From assembly GCA_002840155.1 (NCBI GenBank), contig PGZH01000002.1, positions 62,001 to 126,000 on the forward strand: a stretch of DNA of 64,000 nucleotides. The letters are read 5' to 3'. Shown here one piece after another: positions 34,972 through 44,162 of the stretch. Numbering within the stretch: position 1 is the first letter of the stretch; each line of letters opens with the position of its first letter. The notes beneath the pieces are model-generated. The model made no database searches and was not told the DNA's origin. It saw nothing but the letters and a program-made list of their open reading frames with translations. This DNA is from Gammaproteobacteria bacterium HGW-Gammaproteobacteria-13 (lineage in GTDB: Bacteria > Pseudomonadota > Gammaproteobacteria > Pseudomonadales > Pseudomonadaceae). The translations under genes and the position numbers were made by a program.

Positions 34972-37278
34972 TTAGCGCTTGAGGCACCAGAAGTGGTAAC
35001 CGCCGTCCTGGTGCACGGCGCCTTCTACCTCTTTCTCGAAACCGGGGAAGTGCTTGCCCCAATCCTGCAGGGCCTGGATGTAACGAATCCATGGGCCATC
35101 TAGCGGACCAAGATTCTCGCCGGGCATAACAATCGGGATGCCCGGTGGATAGGGCATGATGCCGACCCCGGTAACCCTTCCTGCCGCCTGTTGCAGCGGC
35201 AGCAGTTCGACCTCGCCGGTTTGCAGCGCCTGGAATGCAGCACGCGGGGTTGTTTCGATCAGCGGCAGGTTGCCGAAGGCTTCGGCCTGCAGGGCGTCCA
35301 TGCGGCTGCTGCGCATGTACTCGAACATCTCGTTGCTGAGGTCACGCAGGCCCATCCCGCGGTAGCGCTCAGGCGCCTGGGCGAGCAAATCAGGCAACAC
35401 CCGCTCCAACGCCACGTTGCCGTCGTAGTGGCGCTTGAAGGCCAGCAGCACGTTGATTAGCGTGCCCCACTTGCCCTTGGTTACGCCGATGCTGAACAGG
35501 CACAGCACCATAAAATCGGTGATGCGCGACGGCACAATGTTGTTGCGGTAGAGGAAGGCACCGAGGATTGGCGCGGGGATGCCATCCGCCAACAGCTGGC
35601 CGTCGGCACCCATGCCCGGCACCATGACGCCGACCTTGATCGGGTCGAGCATGCACCAGCCTTTTTCCAGGCCAGCGAAACCATGCCATTCCGCGCCTGG
35701 TTCCAGCTCCCAGCAGGCAGGATCGCTGGCCAGTTGCTCGGCATCGGCGTCGGCGAAATCAACCGTCTTGCCGGTTTTGCGATCGCAGACCTGCGGCGCG
35801 TTCCACGGCTGGAAGAACCAGTCGCCGCGGCTGGCAAACTCGCGGTGGGTACGCGCCAGCGCCTGGCGGAAATCCACCGCCTCACGCAGCGAATCCTGGG
35901 TCAGGCTATAGCCGCCGTTGCCGTCCATCATCGCCGCGCCCACCTCGTTGGAGGCGAACAGTGCATACAACGGCGAGGTACTGGCCTGAATCACGAAGGA
36001 TTCATTGAAGCGGCTGTGCTCGACCGGGTTGCGGCCGTTGCGGATATGGATAAACGAGGACTGCGACAGCGCCGCCAGCAGCTTGTGAGTGGAGTGGGTG
36101 GCAAACACCGTGGGGCCGTCGGCCGGGTGGCTGGCGGGGTCGCCACGCATGGCGTAACGCCCCTGGTACAACGGATTGAAGCGCGCGTAGCCGTACCAGG
36201 CCTCATCGAAGTGAATACGCTCACTGCTCTGCGCGAGCATACCCTCGGCGCGTTCGGCGTGCAGGCACATGCCGTCGTAGGTGCAATTGGTGACCACGGC
36301 ATACACGGGCTTGCTGCCCTTGGCCTGGGCACGCAGCGGGTGGTTGGCGATGGCGGCCTGGATGCGCTGCGCATCGAACTGCGCGGGCAGCAGTGGGCCG
36401 ATAATCCCGTAGCGGTTGCGTGTCGGCGTCATATACAGCGGCAGGCCGCCAGTCAGCACCAGGCCCTGCTCGATGGATTTGTGGCAATTGCGGTCGCACA
36501 GGGCGAACTGGTTTTCACCGACGCAGGCCATAAAGATCGCGCGATTAGAGCCGGAGGTGCCATTAAGCACCGAGTAAGTCACATGGGAGCCGAAGATCCG
36601 CGCCACATAGGCCTCGGAATCGCCGACCGGGCCGCTATGGTCGAGTACCGAGCCGAGGTTGCCGCGTTCGATACCGCTGTCGGTACGAAACAGGTTCTCG
36701 CCGAAGAAGTCGAAAAACACTCGGCCTACCGGCGACTTGGTAAAGGCAACACCGCCCTGATGCCCCGGCGCAGCCCAGGAGTGCTCGTCCTTCATGCTGT
36801 AGCGCAGCAGCGCATCGGTAAAAGGTGGCAACAACTGCTGCAGGTAGCGCTCAACTGCCGCAATCACTCGCCCGGCAATAAAGGGCGCAGTGTCTTCCAG
36901 CATCCAGACAAATTCATCGGCCAGCTCCATGGCTTCCACCGTAATGCTGCGCTTGGCATTACGGTCAGCCATCAGAAATACCGGGACGTTTTCGTTGCGC
37001 TGGCGAATGCTGCGCAGCAACTCCAGCGCCTGGGCGTGGGAGCTGTCGTCATTCTTGCCCAGGGTCCAATCGACGCAGATGCAATGCAGCGCTGCATCGG
37101 ACATTACCGCCGCCAAGCCATCCTCGTAGGAGGTGGCCTTGATCAGCTCGGCATTGCGGCTGGCAAATTCATCGACCAGTTCGTTGAGCACGCGCCCACG
37201 CATGCTGGCGGGGCTGCCGAGATCGTCGTCGACCATCAGTACGCGCATTTTCAGGGGTTTGTTGGTTCGTCCAATCAT
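34972..37278 (-). CDS. adiA: AdiA-type arginine decarboxylase
   Basis: 768 residues. Along its whole length it resembles E. coli biodegradative arginine decarboxylase AdiA: wing domain (MRVLMVDDD..., DEFVWMLEDTAPFIAGR), SWAAPGHQGGVAFTKSPVGR, FRTDSGIERGNLGSVLDHSG, the PLP lysine region FATHSTHKLLAALSQSSFIH, and TSPLYALFASNEVGAAMMDG. It would convert arginine to agmatine and CO2, consuming a proton. The start at 37278 has GGAGG seven bases upstream; the ATG at 37248 is an alternative. First gene of a four-gene minus-strand run with a paralogous decarboxylase, a PotE-like antiporter and a binding protein. Confidence 0.88.
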   Translation of the reverse strand: MIGRTNKPLKMRVLMVDDDLGSPASMRGRVLNELVDEFASRNAELIKATSYEDGLAAVMSDAALHCICVDWTLGKNDDSSHAQALELLRSIRQRNENVPVFLMADRNAKRSITVEAMELADEFVWMLEDTAPFIAGRVIAAVERYLQQLLPPFTDALLRYSMKDEHSWAAPGHQGGVAFTKSPVGRVFFDFFGENLFRTDSGIERGNLGSVLDHSGPVGDSEAYVARIFGSHVTYSVLNGTSGSNRAIFMACVGENQFALCDRNCHKSIEQGLVLTGGLPLYMTPTRNRYGIIGPLLPAQFDAQRIQAAIANHPLRAQAKGSKPVYAVVTNCTYDGMCLHAERAEGMLAQSSERIHFDEAWYGYARFNPLYQGRYAMRGDPASHPADGPTVFATHSTHKLLAALSQSSFIHIRNGRNPVEHSRFNESFVIQASTSPLYALFASNEVGAAMMDGNGGYSLTQDSLREAVDFRQALARTHREFASRGDWFFQPWNAPQVCDRKTGKTVDFADADAEQLASDPACWELEPGAEWHGFAGLEKGWCMLDPIKVGVMVPGMGADGQLLADGIPAPILGAFLYRNNIVPSRITDFMVLCLFSIGVTKGKWGTLINVLLAFKRHYDGNVALERVLPDLLAQAPERYRGMGLRDLSNEMFEYMRSSRMDALQAEAFGNLPLIETTPRAAFQALQTGEVELLPLQQAAGRVTGVGIMPYPPGIPIVMPGENLGPLDGPWIRYIQALQDWGKHFPGFEKEVEGAVHQDGGYHFWCLKR

Positions 37279-37608
37279 CAACCTGCCTCCATCGTCCTTT
37301 TTGCGCAAACGCAGTCGCACTGTTCATACCCTGGCACCCAATAACCGTGCAGGGGTTAGTGCATAGAAACCGGGGAATTGCTGCATGCCCGATCACCCCA
37401 CTATGCGCCGAGTGGGGAAACATCTTGTGACATGGATCAACAGCCTAGTCAGCATCGCGGGCCGCGCAAACTTTCTGACCGAACAAACAGCTGGGCGCGA
37501 CGAATAGCCGTGCTAGAGCGGCACAGTGCCATTACGCGAGACAAATAAAGGCCCAGAAACAACCAAGCCCCGCGAGGCGGGGCTTGGTTGTGCAGCTAAG
37601 CGGGCGGC
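37279..37608. other. Intergenic region upstream of the decarboxylase cluster
   Basis: 330 bases without a gene. Besides the terminator at 37559-37591 it holds an inverted repeat CCCCACT (37396-37402) / AGTGGGG (37411-37417) about 120 bases before the AdiA-type start, which could be an operator or RNA hairpin. No clear -35/-10 pair was identified. Nothing else stands out. Confidence 0.5.
37559..37591 (-). terminator. Intrinsic terminator after gcvH
   Basis: ACAACCAAGCCCCGC (37559-37573) pairs perfectly with GCGGGGCTTGGTTGT (37577-37591) around a 3-base loop; read on the minus strand it is followed by TTCTGG, a short T-rich tail. It lies 17 bases past the gcvH stop. Confidence 0.88.
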
Positions 37609-37998
37609 TTAAGCGTCGCTGTCGGCGCTGGCCTTGTACGCGGCCGCATCCAGCAGCTTGTCCAGCTCGCTGGCATCACTCGGCTTGAGCTTGAAGAACC
37701 AGCTGCCGTACGGATCGCTGTTGACGCTTTCCGGGCTGTCGGCCAGGCCGTCGTTGATGGCGATTACTTCACCGGAGACCGGTGCGTAGATGTCGGAGGC
37801 GGCCTTGACCGATTCCACCACCCCGGCTTCCTGACCGGCATTCAAGCTCTTGCCGACTTCCGGCAGCTCGATGAATACCACATCACCCAGGGCTTCCTGA
37901 GCGTGATCGGAAATGCCTACGGTAACGCTGCCATCGGCTTCCAGGCGCGCCCACTCGTGGCTGGCGGCGTAACGCAGATCGGCGGGGATATTGCTCAT
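37609..37998 (-). CDS. gcvH: Glycine cleavage system H protein
   Basis: Lipoyl carrier that shuttles the aminomethyl group between the P, T and L proteins of glycine cleavage. 129 residues. The lipoylated lysine is in [17 protein letters not shown] (Lys about 65); [20 protein letters not shown] is the usual N-terminal signature. The ATG at 37998 follows GAGGAA; the longer open frame upstream lacks a site. gcvT lies 142 bases upstream on the same strand; gcvP is not in the window. Confidence 0.97.
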   Translation of the reverse strand: MSNIPADLRYAASHEWARLEADGSVTVGISDHAQEALGDVVFIELPEVGKSLNAGQEAGVVESVKAASDIYAPVSGEVIAINDGLADSPESVNSDPYGSWFFKLKPSDASELDKLLDAAAYKASADSDA

Positions 37999-38140
37999 GT
38001 GTCGTTCCTCATCTGACATGACGGCGACCACGCCGTCATGGAAATTTAGCAGGCCTTGGCCATACCGAAAGAAAGTCTTTAAAAACCTAGCGAGCCGCTC
38101 CAAAACGGGCGCTCTCGACCATCCATGGCCAACTCAACAC

Positions 38141-39223
38141 TCAGATCAGGGCCTTGCCGTTACGTACAAACGTCGGTTTGACCACGCGCACCGGGTACCA
38201 CTTGCCGCGGATTTCCACCTCGGCACGTTCGTTGGTCGCTGCCGGCACACGGGCCAGGGCGATGGATTTACCTAGGGTCGGCGAGAAGCTGCCGCTGGTG
38301 ATCTCACCTTCGCCCACCCCTTCAACCCGCACCACCTGATGCGCACGCAGCACGCCGCGTTCTTCCAGCACCAGGCCAACCAGCTTGGAGGCAACGCCTT
38401 CGGCCTTTTGCTTCTGCAGCGCGGCGCGGCCAACGAAACCACGGCTGGCCGGTTCCCAGGCGATGGTCCAGGCCATGTTGGCGGCCAGCGGGGTGACACT
38501 TTCGTCCATGTCCTGGCCGTACAGGTTCATCCCGGCTTCCAGGCGCAGGGTGTCACGCGCGCCCAGGCCAATCGGGGAAATCCCGGCACCGACCAGCTCA
38601 TTGAGAAAGGCCACCACTTCGCTGGCGGGCAGCATGATTTCCAGGCCGTCTTCGCCGGTGTAGCCGGTGCGGGCGATAAACCACTCGCCATCGGGCTGGC
38701 CTTCGAACGGCTTGAGGCTCTGAATCAGGTTGGCGCGCGATTGGCTGACCAGCTCAGCGGTCTTGCTGCGCGCCTGCGGGCCTTGAATGGCCAGCATCGC
38801 CAGCTCGGCGCGTTCTTGCAGCTGCACGTCAAAGTCGACGCTCTGCAGGCGCATCCAAGCCAGGTCCTTGTCGCGGGTCGAGGCATTCACCACCACGCGG
38901 TAACCAAAGTCGGTGAGGTAGACGATCAGGTCATCCACCACCCCGCCCTGCTCATTGAGCATGCCGCTGTAGAGGGCTTTACCGATACTTTGCAGGCGCT
39001 CGATGTCGTTGGCCAGCAGGTGTTGCAGATAGGCCTTGGCCTGGCTGCCACTGACATCCACCACGGTCATGTGCGACACATCGAACACCCCGCAGTCGCG
39101 ACGCACCTGGTGGTGCTCCTCGACCTGCGAGCCATAGTGCAACGGCATGTCCCAACCGCCGAAGTCGACCATCTTTGCACCCAGAGCGAGGTGCAGGTCA
39201 TAGAGTGGTGTGCGCTGTCCCAT
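38141..39223 (-). CDS. gcvT: Glycine cleavage system T protein (aminomethyltransferase)
   Basis: Transfers the aminomethyl carbon to tetrahydrofolate and releases ammonia. 360 residues. Recognised by [27 protein letters not shown] at the N-terminus in part ([18 protein letters not shown]), the folate-binding [28 protein letters not shown] and the C-terminal [25 protein letters not shown] lies before the ATG at 39223. Followed by gcvH. A TACAAT motif about 120 bases upstream is a possible -10; no glycine riboswitch was recognised. Confidence 0.96.
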   Translation of the reverse strand: MGQRTPLYDLHLALGAKMVDFGGWDMPLHYGSQVEEHHQVRRDCGVFDVSHMTVVDVSGSQAKAYLQHLLANDIERLQSIGKALYSGMLNEQGGVVDDLIVYLTDFGYRVVVNASTRDKDLAWMRLQSVDFDVQLQERAELAMLAIQGPQARSKTAELVSQSRANLIQSLKPFEGQPDGEWFIARTGYTGEDGLEIMLPASEVVAFLNELVGAGISPIGLGARDTLRLEAGMNLYGQDMDESVTPLAANMAWTIAWEPASRGFVGRAALQKQKAEGVASKLVGLVLEERGVLRAHQVVRVEGVGEGEITSGSFSPTLGKSIALARVPAATNERAEVEIRGKWYPVRVVKPTFVRNGKALI

Positions 39224-39387
39224 AAGTGTCTCCTTGCGGGCTGGGCAGTGCAGCGGCAACCTGGCTGAGCCCAGACAATCGGGCACTGGCACGGGCTATC
39301 AAGATGATCGGCCGCTGCGAATGGCGCGCATTGTAGCCGCAACACCGGGGGCGGTCATCTTGGTCTTGGCTGTACTGAAGGAGCCTG

Positions 39388-39422
39388 GCGGGTTACGCCG
39401 CTACGCGGCTAACCCACCCTAC
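39388..39422. repeat. GGGTTA...TAACCC hairpin repeat, copy 1
   Basis: GGGTTACGCCGC-TAC-GCGGC-TAACCC hairpin followed by ACCCTAC. The same kind of unit recurs at 46082-46109 and 53816-53849. It overlaps the stop codon of the adjacent permease gene. Confidence 0.65.
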
Positions 39423-41035
39423 CCGTGACGCCGCGCCGAACGGCGGATAAGCAAAATCACCGGCAGCAGACCGACCAGTACCAGGGTCAGGGCCGGCAGC
39501 GCAGCGCGCGCCCACTCGCCTTCACTGGTCATTTCAAACACCCGCACCGACAACGTGTCCCAGCCGAAGGGGCGCATCAGCAGGGTGGCGGGCATTTCCT
39601 TGAGCACATCGACGAACACCAGCAGCGCCGCCGACAGCGCACCCGGCACCAGCAGGGGCAGATATACCTTGAAGAACAGCCCGACGCCGCCAACACCGAG
39701 GCTGCGCGACGCTTCCGGCAAGGACGGGCGGATGCGCGCCAGACTGTTTTCCAGTGGCCCGTAGGCCACCGCCATAAAGCGGATCATATAGGCCAGCAAC
39801 AGCGCCGACAGGCTGCCGAGCAGAATCGGCTTGCCCGCACCGCCTAGCCAGCTAGACAGCGGAATCACCAGCTCGCGGTCCAGGTAACTGAACGCCAGCA
39901 TGATCGCTACCGCCAGCATCGAGCCCGGCAGGGCATAGCCGAGGTTGGCCACGCCGACGGTGGAGCGCATCAGCCGGGTCGGCGCCATACGCCGGGCGAA
40001 GGCCAGCAACAAGGCCACGCTGACGGTGATCAGCGCCGCCATCGCCCCCAGGTACAAGGTGTGCAGGATCAAGGCGCTGTAGCGTTCATCCAGATCAAAA
40101 CGGCCGCGCTGCCAGAACCAGACAATCAACTGCAGCACCGGAATGACAAAACCGCAGGCGAACACCAGGCCGCACCAGGCGCTGGCGGCCAGGGCCTGGC
40201 CGCCCTTGAGGTGATACAGCGCCTTGCCGCGGGGGCGCTCATTTACCGGGCGCACCGCACCGCGGGCGCGGCGTTCGCCGTAGAGCACCAGCATCACCGC
40301 CAGCAGCAGCAGGCTGGCCAGTTGGGTGGCGCTGGTCAGGCTGTAGAAGCTGTACCAGGTCTTGTAGATGGCAGTGGTAAAGGTGTCGAAGTTGAACACC
40401 GAGACCGCGCCGAAATCCGCCAGGGTTTCCATGATCGCCAGGGCCAGGCCGGCGCCAATCGCCGGGCGCGCCATTGGCAGGGCTACGCGCCAGAACGCCC
40501 GCCAGGGGCTCAGACCAAGCACCCGCGCCGCTTCCATCAACCCCTTGCCCTGGGCCAGAAAGGCATTGCGCGCGAGCAGGTAGACGTAGGGGTAGAACAC
40601 CAGCACCAGCACGATGATCACCCCGCCGGTGGAACGCACCCGAGGAAAGCGCACGTCACTGCCGAACCACTCGCGCAGCAGCGTCTGCAGCGGGCCGGCG
40701 AAATCCAGCAGGCCGACAAACACGAACGCCAGCACATAGGCGGGAATGGCAAATGGCAGCATCAGCGCCCAGTCCAGCCAGCGCCTGCCGGGGAACTCAC
40801 AGAGGCTGGTGAGCCAGGCCAGGCTGACGCCAAGCAGCGTCACACCCACGCCAACGCCGAGGACCAACACCAGGGTATTGCCGAGCAGACGCGGCAACTG
40901 GGTTTGCCACAGGTGCGCCCAGATCTGCTGGTCGACCTCGTGCCAGCTAAACATCAGCACGCTCAGCGGCAGCAGCACCAGCAAGGCAACGGCAAAGGCG
41001 ATGGGGTACCAGCGGCGCTGGGCAGGATGGGCCAC
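39419..41035 (-). CDS. Ferric-iron ABC transporter permease (FbpB/HitB type)
   Basis: 538 residues with about twelve membrane segments in two homologous halves, each with an EAA-type loop (MEAARVLGLSPWRAFWRVAL and PEASRSLGVGGVGLFFKVYL), the layout of fused iron(III) permeases. GTG start at 41035 with AGAGGA upstream. It follows the binding-protein gene by about 120 bases containing a hairpin. The ATPase subunit is not in the window, so it must be encoded elsewhere. I recall the same two genes beside gcvTH in P. aeruginosa. Confidence 0.9.
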   Translation of the reverse strand: MAHPAQRRWYPIAFAVALLVLLPLSVLMFSWHEVDQQIWAHLWQTQLPRLLGNTLVLVLGVGVGVTLLGVSLAWLTSLCEFPGRRWLDWALMLPFAIPAYVLAFVFVGLLDFAGPLQTLLREWFGSDVRFPRVRSTGGVIIVLVLVFYPYVYLLARNAFLAQGKGLMEAARVLGLSPWRAFWRVALPMARPAIGAGLALAIMETLADFGAVSVFNFDTFTTAIYKTWYSFYSLTSATQLASLLLLAVMLVLYGERRARGAVRPVNERPRGKALYHLKGGQALAASAWCGLVFACGFVIPVLQLIVWFWQRGRFDLDERYSALILHTLYLGAMAALITVSVALLLAFARRMAPTRLMRSTVGVANLGYALPGSMLAVAIMLAFSYLDRELVIPLSSWLGGAGKPILLGSLSALLLAYMIRFMAVAYGPLENSLARIRPSLPEASRSLGVGGVGLFFKVYLPLLVPGALSAALLVFVDVLKEMPATLLMRPFGWDTLSVRVFEMTSEGEWARAALPALTLVLVGLLPVILLIRRSARRHG

Positions 41036-41062
41036 GCAGAGTCCTCTACAGCGGAAAAGACA

Positions 41063-41084
41063 ACGCCCCGCAAGTGCGGGGCGT
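41063..41084 (-). promoter_or_regulatory. Intercistronic stem-loop between iron binding protein and permease
   Basis: ACGCCCCGC (41063-41071), loop AAGT, GCGGGGCGT (41076-41084). On the minus strand it is followed by TGTCTTTTCC, a T-rich tail, so it likely terminates part of the transcripts that start at the binding-protein gene. Confidence 0.75.
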
Positions 41085-41157
41085 CGGCAGTATAAAGCCA
41101 GCGCGTTGCAGCGTGGAAAACCGTGACGGCTTTTCCACCTGCCGGCTTAGCCCTGGC

Positions 41158-42159
41158 TTAGTTCCAGCCAGCGCGATCCATCAGCATGGTCGCTTCGGCC
41201 TGGCGCTTACCGGCCACTTCGGTGGCGATCGAGTCAGCCTTGAAGGTGCCCCACGCGGCGACTTCCTTGGACGGTGCGACGGCCGGGTTGGCCGGGAACT
41301 CCTGGTTAACGCCGGCGAAGATGGTCTGCGCTTCTTCGGTGGTCATCCACTCCAGCAGCTTGCGGGCGGCTTCGGCGTTTGGCGCGTACTTGGTCACACC
41401 GGCACCGGCCAGGTTGACGTGCACGCCACGGTCGTTCTGGTTCGGCCAGTACGGCTTCACTTTCAGGTCAGGCTGCTGCTGGTGCAGGCGGCCGTAGTAG
41501 TAGGTGTTGGTGATGCCCACGTCGCACTGGCCGGCGTCGATGGCTTGCAGCAGCGCGGTGTCATCGGCGAATACGTCAGTCGCCAGGTTGTTGACCCAAC
41601 CCTTGACGATTTCTTCAGTTTTGGCCGCGCCATGGGTTTCGATCAGGGTGGCGGTCAGCGACTGGTTGTAGACCTTCTTGCTAGTGCGCAGGCACAGGCG
41701 GCCTTCCCAGTTCTTGTCAGCCAGGGCTTCGTAGGTGCTCAGCTCGCTCGGTTTAACCCGCTCGGTGGAGTAGAAAATGGTCCGCGCGCGCAGCGACAGG
41801 CCGGTCCAGCTGTCGGTGCTGGAGCGGTACTGGGCCGGGATATTGGCGTTGATGAGCTCAGATTTGTTCGGCTGCAGCACGCCTTCCTGCTCGGCTTGCC
41901 AGAGGTTGCCGGCGTCTACGGTGATCAGCAGGTCAGCCGGGGTGTTGGCACCTTCAGCCTTCAGACGCGCGATCAGCGGCGCTTCCTTGTCAGTGATGAA
42001 CTTGACCTTAACCCCGGTTTTAGCGGTGTAGGCATCGAACACCGGCTTGATCAGCTCGTCGATACGCGAGGAATACACCACCACTTCATCGGCGGCCTGC
42101 GCAGTGCTGGCGAGCGCAGTGAGGGAGAGTGCGGCGAACAAGCCTTTGCTTACCTGCAT
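41158..42159 (-). CDS. Ferric-iron periplasmic binding protein (FbpA/HitA type)
   Basis: 333 residues with a signal peptide ([23 protein letters not shown]). Mature start [21 protein letters not shown] is typical of FbpA-like proteins, and adjacent tyrosines that would hold Fe3+ are in [13 protein letters not shown] (about residues 219-231). Delivers iron to the permease encoded downstream. The 110 bases upstream are AT-rich for this genome and could hold a promoter and Fur site, but no good Fur box was found. Confidence 0.92.
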   Translation of the reverse strand: MQVSKGLFAALSLTALASTAQAADEVVVYSSRIDELIKPVFDAYTAKTGVKVKFITDKEAPLIARLKAEGANTPADLLITVDAGNLWQAEQEGVLQPNKSELINANIPAQYRSSTDSWTGLSLRARTIFYSTERVKPSELSTYEALADKNWEGRLCLRTSKKVYNQSLTATLIETHGAAKTEEIVKGWVNNLATDVFADDTALLQAIDAGQCDVGITNTYYYGRLHQQQPDLKVKPYWPNQNDRGVHVNLAGAGVTKYAPNAEAARKLLEWMTTEEAQTIFAGVNQEFPANPAVAPSKEVAAWGTFKADSIATEVAGKRQAEATMLMDRAGWN

Positions 42160-42270
42160 GGTGTAATGCCTCTTGGTATAGACGAGTTAAGGTGCCAAAT
42201 AGTAGTGAATGACATTTAGGTTCTCAACTCGTTATCTATTTAAACCTGTAACAAGTGCCTTCAATACTCC

Positions 42271-43920
42271 TTATGCCACCGCCTGTTGTGCGGCCAACTG
42301 TTTGGCCTGCTCACGCAGGACAAACTTCTGTACCTTGCCGGTGCTGGTTTTCGGCAGGCTGGTAAACACCACACAGCCCGGCACCTTGAAGCGCGCCATG
42401 CGCTGCTGACAGAAGGCGATTACTTCCTCGGCCGTCAGCTCTGCGCCCGGTTTTGGGGTGACAAAGGCGCACGGCGTTTCGCCCCATTTGGCGTGGGCCA
42501 TGGCCACCACGGCGGCTTCGAGGATCAGCGGATGGCGATACAGCACGTCCTCCACCTCGATGGAGGAGATGTTCTCGCCGCCGGAAATGATGATGTCCTT
42601 GCTGCGATCCTTGATCTCCACATAGCCGTCGGCGTGCCAGACCGCCAGGTCGCCAGAGTGGAACCAGCCACCGGCAAAGGCCTCGGCGGTGGCTGATGGA
42701 TTTTTCAGATAGCCCTTCATCACCACATTGCCGCGCATCATGATTTCGCCGATGGTCTGACCGTCTTTTAGCACCGGTTGCAGGGTGTCGGGGTCAGCCA
42801 CCATCAGGCCGTCGAGCAGCGGCGCACGCACGCCCTGGCGGGATTTCAGGCGCGCGCGCTGCTCCGGGCTTTCGCTGTCCCACTCGCTTTTCCATTCGCA
42901 GGCCACGCTGGGGCCGTAGGTTTCGGTCAGGCCGTAAACGTGGGTAACGCGAAACTCCAGGGCTTCCATGGCTTCGATCACCGCGGCGGGTGGTGCGGCG
43001 CCAGCGGTAAGCACTTTTACCGGCTGGGTTTTCAGGGCTTTCAGCGCCTCATCGGCGTTGGCCAGCATATTCAGCACGATCGGCGCACCGCAGAAATGGT
43101 CGACGCCATGCTCGGCGATGGCCGGGTAAATCGCCTCGGCGCGCACATGGCGCAGGCACACATTGACGCCGATGTAGGCCGCCAGCGCCCAGGGGAAACA
43201 CCAGCCGTTGCAGTGGAACATCGGCAGCGTCCACAGGTACACCGGGAAGCGGCTCATGTCCCAACACATGGCGTTGGACAGCGCATTCAGGTGCGCGCCG
43301 CGATGGTGATAAACCACGCCCTTGGGGTTACCGGTGGTGCCGGAGGTGTAGTTGAGGGAGATCGCCTGCCACTCGTCGGCCGGCAACTGCCAGGCATAGT
43401 CCGGGTCGCCTTCGGCCAGCAGCGCTTCGTAATCCAGCTGACCGATCAGCAGACCCTCGGCATATTCCGTATCGTCGATGCCAATTACCAGCGGCGGTTG
43501 CGGCAAATGGCCGACCACGCGCTGAGCCAGCTCGCCGAATTCCTTGTCCACCAGCAGCACCTTGGCTTCGCCGTGCTGCAGGATAAAAGCGATGGCTTCG
43601 GCATCCAGGCGGGTGTTGATGGCATTGAGCACCGCGCCACACATCGGCACGCCAAAGTGCGCTTCGAACATCGCCGGGCCGTTGGGCGCGATCACCGCCA
43701 CTGTGTCGCCCAGGCCGATGCCCCGCTGCGCCAGGGCCGAGGCCAGACGAATACTGCGGCTGTAGGTTTCGCCCCAGGTCTGGCGCAGGCTGCCATTGAC
43801 CAGCGCCAGGCGCTGCGGATAGACGCTGGCAGCACGCTCGAGAAAGCTCAGCGGGCTGAGCGCCTGAAAATTCGCCGCATCGCGGGGCATGCCGTATTCG
43901 TAGGGATTGACGCTGTGCAT
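42271..43920 (-). CDS. Acyl-CoA synthetase (AMP-forming)
   Basis: 549 residues, ANL superfamily. The P-loop-like motif SLNYTSGTTGNPKGVVYHHR, the VYGLTETYGP motif, HSGDLAVWHADGYVEIKDRS and the terminal catalytic lysine region KTSTGKVQKFVLRE are all present, so it should activate a carboxylic acid to its CoA thioester. By sequence style it fits the group of AlkK/DmdB-type medium-chain or methylthiopropionate ligases; the exact substrate is not known. Start at ATG 43920 with GGAGAA upstream. Divergent from fabY across 242 bases. Confidence 0.88.
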   Translation of the reverse strand: MHSVNPYEYGMPRDAANFQALSPLSFLERAASVYPQRLALVNGSLRQTWGETYSRSIRLASALAQRGIGLGDTVAVIAPNGPAMFEAHFGVPMCGAVLNAINTRLDAEAIAFILQHGEAKVLLVDKEFGELAQRVVGHLPQPPLVIGIDDTEYAEGLLIGQLDYEALLAEGDPDYAWQLPADEWQAISLNYTSGTTGNPKGVVYHHRGAHLNALSNAMCWDMSRFPVYLWTLPMFHCNGWCFPWALAAYIGVNVCLRHVRAEAIYPAIAEHGVDHFCGAPIVLNMLANADEALKALKTQPVKVLTAGAAPPAAVIEAMEALEFRVTHVYGLTETYGPSVACEWKSEWDSESPEQRARLKSRQGVRAPLLDGLMVADPDTLQPVLKDGQTIGEIMMRGNVVMKGYLKNPSATAEAFAGGWFHSGDLAVWHADGYVEIKDRSKDIIISGGENISSIEVEDVLYRHPLILEAAVVAMAHAKWGETPCAFVTPKPGAELTAEEVIAFCQQRMARFKVPGCVVFTSLPKTSTGKVQKFVLREQAKQLAAQQAVA

Positions 43921-44001
43921 TGTTGTTCTCCAGCTAGGCGTTGTGCGCAGAGACCATAGCAGCCGTAAGGTTTTAGCGATGCGCGACCTTGGTCGAAACC
44001 G

Positions 44002-44015
44002 TGACTTGCAAGTCA
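44002..44015. promoter_or_regulatory. 14-base palindrome between acyl-CoA synthetase gene and fabY
   Basis: TGACTTGCAAGTCA is a perfect palindrome in the divergent intergenic region, 81 bases before the synthetase start and about 148 before fabY. CGACC-TT-GGTCG, a second short symmetric site, lies just upstream at 43985-43996. Likely binding site for a dimeric regulator; regulator unknown. Confidence 0.45.
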
Positions 44016-44162
44016 GCAATCACGTCAGCATAGGCATCCGAACAGCCATGCTGGGCGCTTGAGCGCGGTGTAATAACCGCCGCAGCGCGCTCTAGACTGC
44101 GTGACAGGCCTCCATAGTTTTATCTCGGCTTGTCTGGCGCCCTCTTTTCAAGGAGTTATCGA

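Noticed and set aside
39224-39400. Possible glycine riboswitch upstream of gcvT
   Set aside because: The region was read on the gcv strand; no conserved glycine aptamer motifs were recognised, only a TACAAT-like -10 element.
42160-42270. Fur box upstream of the ferric-iron binding protein
   Set aside because: The best 19-base window (around GAGAACCTAAATGTCATTC on the minus strand) agrees with the consensus at only about 10 positions, too weak to annotate.
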